Positions 22,514 through 24,304 of a DNA stretch of 24,304 nucleotides are shown piece by piece. Source of the DNA: a virus; IMG/VR virus record IMGVR_UViG_3300009537_000170, positions 1 through 24,304 of that record; one strand, written 5' to 3'. Positions within the stretch are counted from its first letter, which is position 1. The number at the start of each line of letters is the position of its first letter. A program made the translations under genes and the position numbers. The notes below the pieces were generated by a model. The model had not been told where the DNA came from. It saw only the letters and a program-made list of their open reading frames with translations, and searched no databases.

Positions 22514-22990
22514 ATGGGAGGCTTTCCGACACGACCTAGCCGCCTGGCCTTCGGTCCCACGCGCACCGACGACGGCGCGGTGGTCGACCACGACAAATAC
22601 GTGGCCGCCCAGGTCTTCAACTTGGATCACTGGCAGACGGCCGGCCTCGGCGTCGTCGCCCCGCGCGCCTGGGCGCTCATGAGCTGGTCGGGCTCGGCCA
22701 TGGTGATCCACGCCTCGGGCGAGGCCTGGGATCCGGACGGGGGCGCCGAGCCGACGCCGGCGCGCTCCGGCGCTGGCGCCTATACCCTGACCTACGATTC
22801 GACCTACCCGGACGAGGCGGGCAACGCGGTGGCCACCGGCCTGGTCGCCGGCGCCGCGCTCGTCCAGGCGCTCGGGGCCGGCTTCGTCGCCCAGGCCGTC
22901 CCCCAAGCCGACGGCCGCACGGTCGACGTCGAGGTGCGCACCATGGGCGGAGTGGGCACCGATCAGAAGGTGCTCGTCCTGCTCTGGTGA
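22514..22990 (+). CDS. Accessory structural protein in baseplate cluster, function unknown
   Basis: Predicted 158 aa from ATG 22514 with AGGAG at 22503-22507. N-terminus MGGFPTRPSRLAFGPTRTDD, then a helix with YVAAQVFNLDHWQTAGLG, PRAWALMSWSG, and a beta-rich half including SGAGAYTLTYDSTYPDE and VEVRTMGG, ending KVLVLLW. It looks like a small trimerising beta domain. It is absent from Mu between gp47 and gp48. I recall related uncharacterised proteins in other phages but cannot name a family. Could be a baseplate decoration or fibre adaptor. Confidence 0.7.
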   Translation: MGGFPTRPSRLAFGPTRTDDGAVVDHDKYVAAQVFNLDHWQTAGLGVVAPRAWALMSWSGSAMVIHASGEAWDPDGGAEPTPARSGAGAYTLTYDSTYPDEAGNAVATGLVAGAALVQALGAGFVAQAVPQADGRTVDVEVRTMGGVGTDQKVLVLLW

Positions 22991-22996
22991 CCACCG

Positions 22997-23704
22997 ATGG
23001 GCTCGACCGGACGCTACAACCCGCTGCCCTACCACATCGGCGGCAACCCCTCGCCGGTCGAGCAGGTGTGGCGCACGCTGCGCAAGAGCCAGGGTCTCAC
23101 CCACCAGGGCAAAGAGGTGGCGGGGCCGGTCGGGGGCATCGAGGACGAGTGGCGTCTCAGCAAGGCGCGCGTGATCGCCCGCTGCCTGCAGCTCGACGAG
23201 CTCGCGGTGCTCCAGGCCCTGCCCGGCAAGGCGACCGCTCACCTGGCCGTCTACGAGGACGAGCTCGGGATCGCCGCCGAGGGCACCGACGAGGAGCGCC
23301 GCGCGGCCATCGCCACCGCCTACACCGCACAGCTCGAGGCGGTCATCCCGGCGCTACGCCTGAAGCTGCAGGAGGTCGACAGCGGCCTGGACATCGTCAC
23401 CCGCGACGACGCCGAGGCGATCTACACCCAGTTCGGGCGCTTCCTCGCCAACCGGCCCGCGCCGGACTACACGTTCACCGCCGGCCCGCGTCGCAGCAAG
23501 CTGCTGCCCAACTACTCCAGTCACTTCGTGCTGCTCGTCCGCTGGTCCGGCTCGGGCGTCCCCGAGACCACGATGCTCACGCAGGTGGAGCGGCTGCTCA
23601 ACGAGATGCTGCCAGCCTGGGTGGACTTCACCATCGACAATGGCGTCGGTTTTTACCTCGACGGCTTTCTAGGCACCCTTCTCGACCTCACAGCGTTTTC
23701 GTGA
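22997..23704 (+). CDS. Tail protein, Mu gp48-like (P2 gpI class)
   Basis: Predicted 235 aa. The core (SKARVIARCLQLDELAVLQA, LPGKATAHLAVYEDELGIAA, then TDEERRAAIATAYTAQLEAV) follows the gp48/YmfQ DUF2313 pattern, in which an L-P-ta--L-wE--lgi segment is followed by a helix. The rest has LVRWSGSG and a strand-helix end. These proteins connect baseplate wedges to the tail fibre. It follows the previous stop by 6 bases. TGA 23702-23704 overlaps ATG 23704 of the next gene by one base. Confidence 0.8.
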   Translation: MGSTGRYNPLPYHIGGNPSPVEQVWRTLRKSQGLTHQGKEVAGPVGGIEDEWRLSKARVIARCLQLDELAVLQALPGKATAHLAVYEDELGIAAEGTDEERRAAIATAYTAQLEAVIPALRLKLQEVDSGLDIVTRDDAEAIYTQFGRFLANRPAPDYTFTAGPRRSKLLPNYSSHFVLLVRWSGSGVPETTMLTQVERLLNEMLPAWVDFTIDNGVGFYLDGFLGTLLDLTAFS

Positions 23705-24174
23705 TGCCAGCACCAAGTCACATGCACACAGCCTTTGGGGAGGTGTCTCCTACCTACCGCTCATGGGCCTCCCTCGTTCAGCGCTGCACGAACCCGCGAA
23801 CAACCGGGTATCACCGCTATGGCGGACGCGGGATACGGGTCTGCAAGCGATGGCGCAACAGCTTTGAGGCCTTCCTGGAAGACATGGGGGAGCGTCCGAT
23901 CGGAACAATGATCGACAGGATCGACAACGACGGCGACTACGAGCCCGGCAACTGTCGCTGGGCAACGCCAAAGGAGCAGGCAGCCAACAAGACGCTGCCG
24001 CCGCAGAACAGCGCCAGAATCAAGATCGTCCACGGGCCGGTAGTCGACACGATCGATGGCTGGGCTGGGCGCACCGGGTTGAACGCGCCGGCTATTCGGG
24101 AGCGCATCAGAAGAGGGGATTGCGTCGCGGACGTCTTGCGCCCGCTGAACACAAGGAGATCCTGCCGTGGCTAA
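23704..24174 (+). CDS. Homing-endonuclease-like protein (HNH/AP2-type), free-standing
   Basis: Predicted 156 aa. Motifs typical of phage free-standing endonuclease-like genes: YRSWASLVQRC (18-28), YGGRGI (39-44), W50, F54, DMG (60-62), DRIDND (71-76), YEPGNCRWAT (79-88), then Q92 and N95. The C-terminal ~45 residues (DGWAGRTGLNAPAIRERIRRG) look like a helix-turn-helix DNA-binding module of the NUMOD kind. G/C bias is lower than in neighbours, a sign of acquisition. It has settled between gp48-like and fibre genes with 1-bp and 8-bp overlaps, so it disrupts neither. I infer nuclease activity from family only. Confidence 0.82.
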   Translation: MPAPSHMHTAFGEVSPTYRSWASLVQRCTNPRTTGYHRYGGRGIRVCKRWRNSFEAFLEDMGERPIGTMIDRIDNDGDYEPGNCRWATPKEQAANKTLPPQNSARIKIVHGPVVDTIDGWAGRTGLNAPAIRERIRRGDCVADVLRPLNTRRSCRG

Positions 24175-24304
24175 CTTCGTACGCGTGAAGCCCGCTGGGT
24201 GGGCACTCAACGAGGTGCTCACCAGCGCGCAGATGAACCAGCTGGACATCGACCACGCCAAGAGCATCAACGGCGACGACGGCGGCGCCTGGGGCGGCGC
24301 CATC
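24167..24304 (+). CDS. Tail fibre protein, N-terminus (partial)
   Basis: GTG 24167 with AGGAG at 24153-24157 opens a frame that runs off the window (46 codons seen). It begins MANFVRVKPAGWALNEVLTS, then QMNQLDIDHAKSINGDDGG, followed by AWGGAI. The pattern of a DGD/GDDGG turn followed by P/G-I is common at the start of phage tail-fibre proteins. It overlaps the endonuclease gene stop (TAA 24172-24174) by 8 bases and sits where Mu has fibre gene S. Confidence 0.75.
   Translation, partial: MANFVRVKPAGWALNEVLTSAQMNQLDIDHAKSINGDDGGAWGGAI

Noticed and set aside
1-24304. CRISPR array, tRNA, rRNA, insertion sequence or attachment site
   Set aside because: I read for spaced repeats, tRNA-like cloverleaf ends, transposase motifs and terminal repeats and found none.

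Overview
This window is part of the late (virion morphogenesis) region of a contractile-tailed Mu-like bacteriophage or prophage. It runs from just upstream of the portal gene, through head, connector, tail tube/sheath and baseplate, into the first codons of a tail fibre gene. Gene order follows phage Mu closely: portal, MuF head protein, protease/scaffold, cement, major capsid, gp36/gpG/gp37-like connectors, sheath, tube, tail-assembly chaperone with frameshift, tape measure, gpN, gpP, gp45 spike, gp46, gp47 (J), gp48, fibre. No transposase, integrase or attachment site is visible, so transposition and integration cannot be judged here. G+C is visibly very high, with strong third-position G/C bias. 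A minus-strand lipoprotein gene with a Gly-rich linker and Cys-rich domain looks like secreted proteins of Myxococcota (Polyangiales), so a myxobacterial host is my best inference, not a certainty.

Layout. 1-759: end of an unknown gene and an accessory beta-rich protein. 818-4423: portal, a MuF protein fused to a zinc metallopeptidase, and a small overlapping gene. 4472-9115: fibre-like accessory protein, protease with nested scaffold, cement, capsid and a Pro-rich protein. 9123-11958: connector and tail-completion genes plus accessory proteins. 12023-18812: sheath, tube, chaperone pair, tape measure and hub proteins. 18809-19417 (minus): lipoprotein moron. 19494-24304: spike, Pro-rich repeat protein, baseplate wedge genes, an accessory gene, gp48-like protein, a homing-endonuclease-like gene and the fibre start. 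No gene-free stretch exceeds about 90 bases.

Most genes are on the plus strand, abutting or overlapping, and translationally coupled. Four observations stand out. (1) Five genes that follow a gap and have no Shine-Dalgarno sequence (818, 4472, 13994, 19494, 20481) share a two-part element at fixed distance from the ATG: CCNTGGGCC-like at -40 to -32, and a box ending CCT (CTT once) at -13 to -8. This looks like a phage promoter family making leaderless mRNAs. (2) The MuF protein carries an anthrax-lethal-factor-like (ATLF/M34) metallopeptidase at its C-terminus, followed by a 4-bp-overlapping small gene that could be its immunity partner. (3) A correctly phased C CCT TTA slippery heptamer joins two tail-chaperone frames. 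(4) A secreted lipoprotein moron and a 68-residue Pro-rich repeat protein flank the spike gene.
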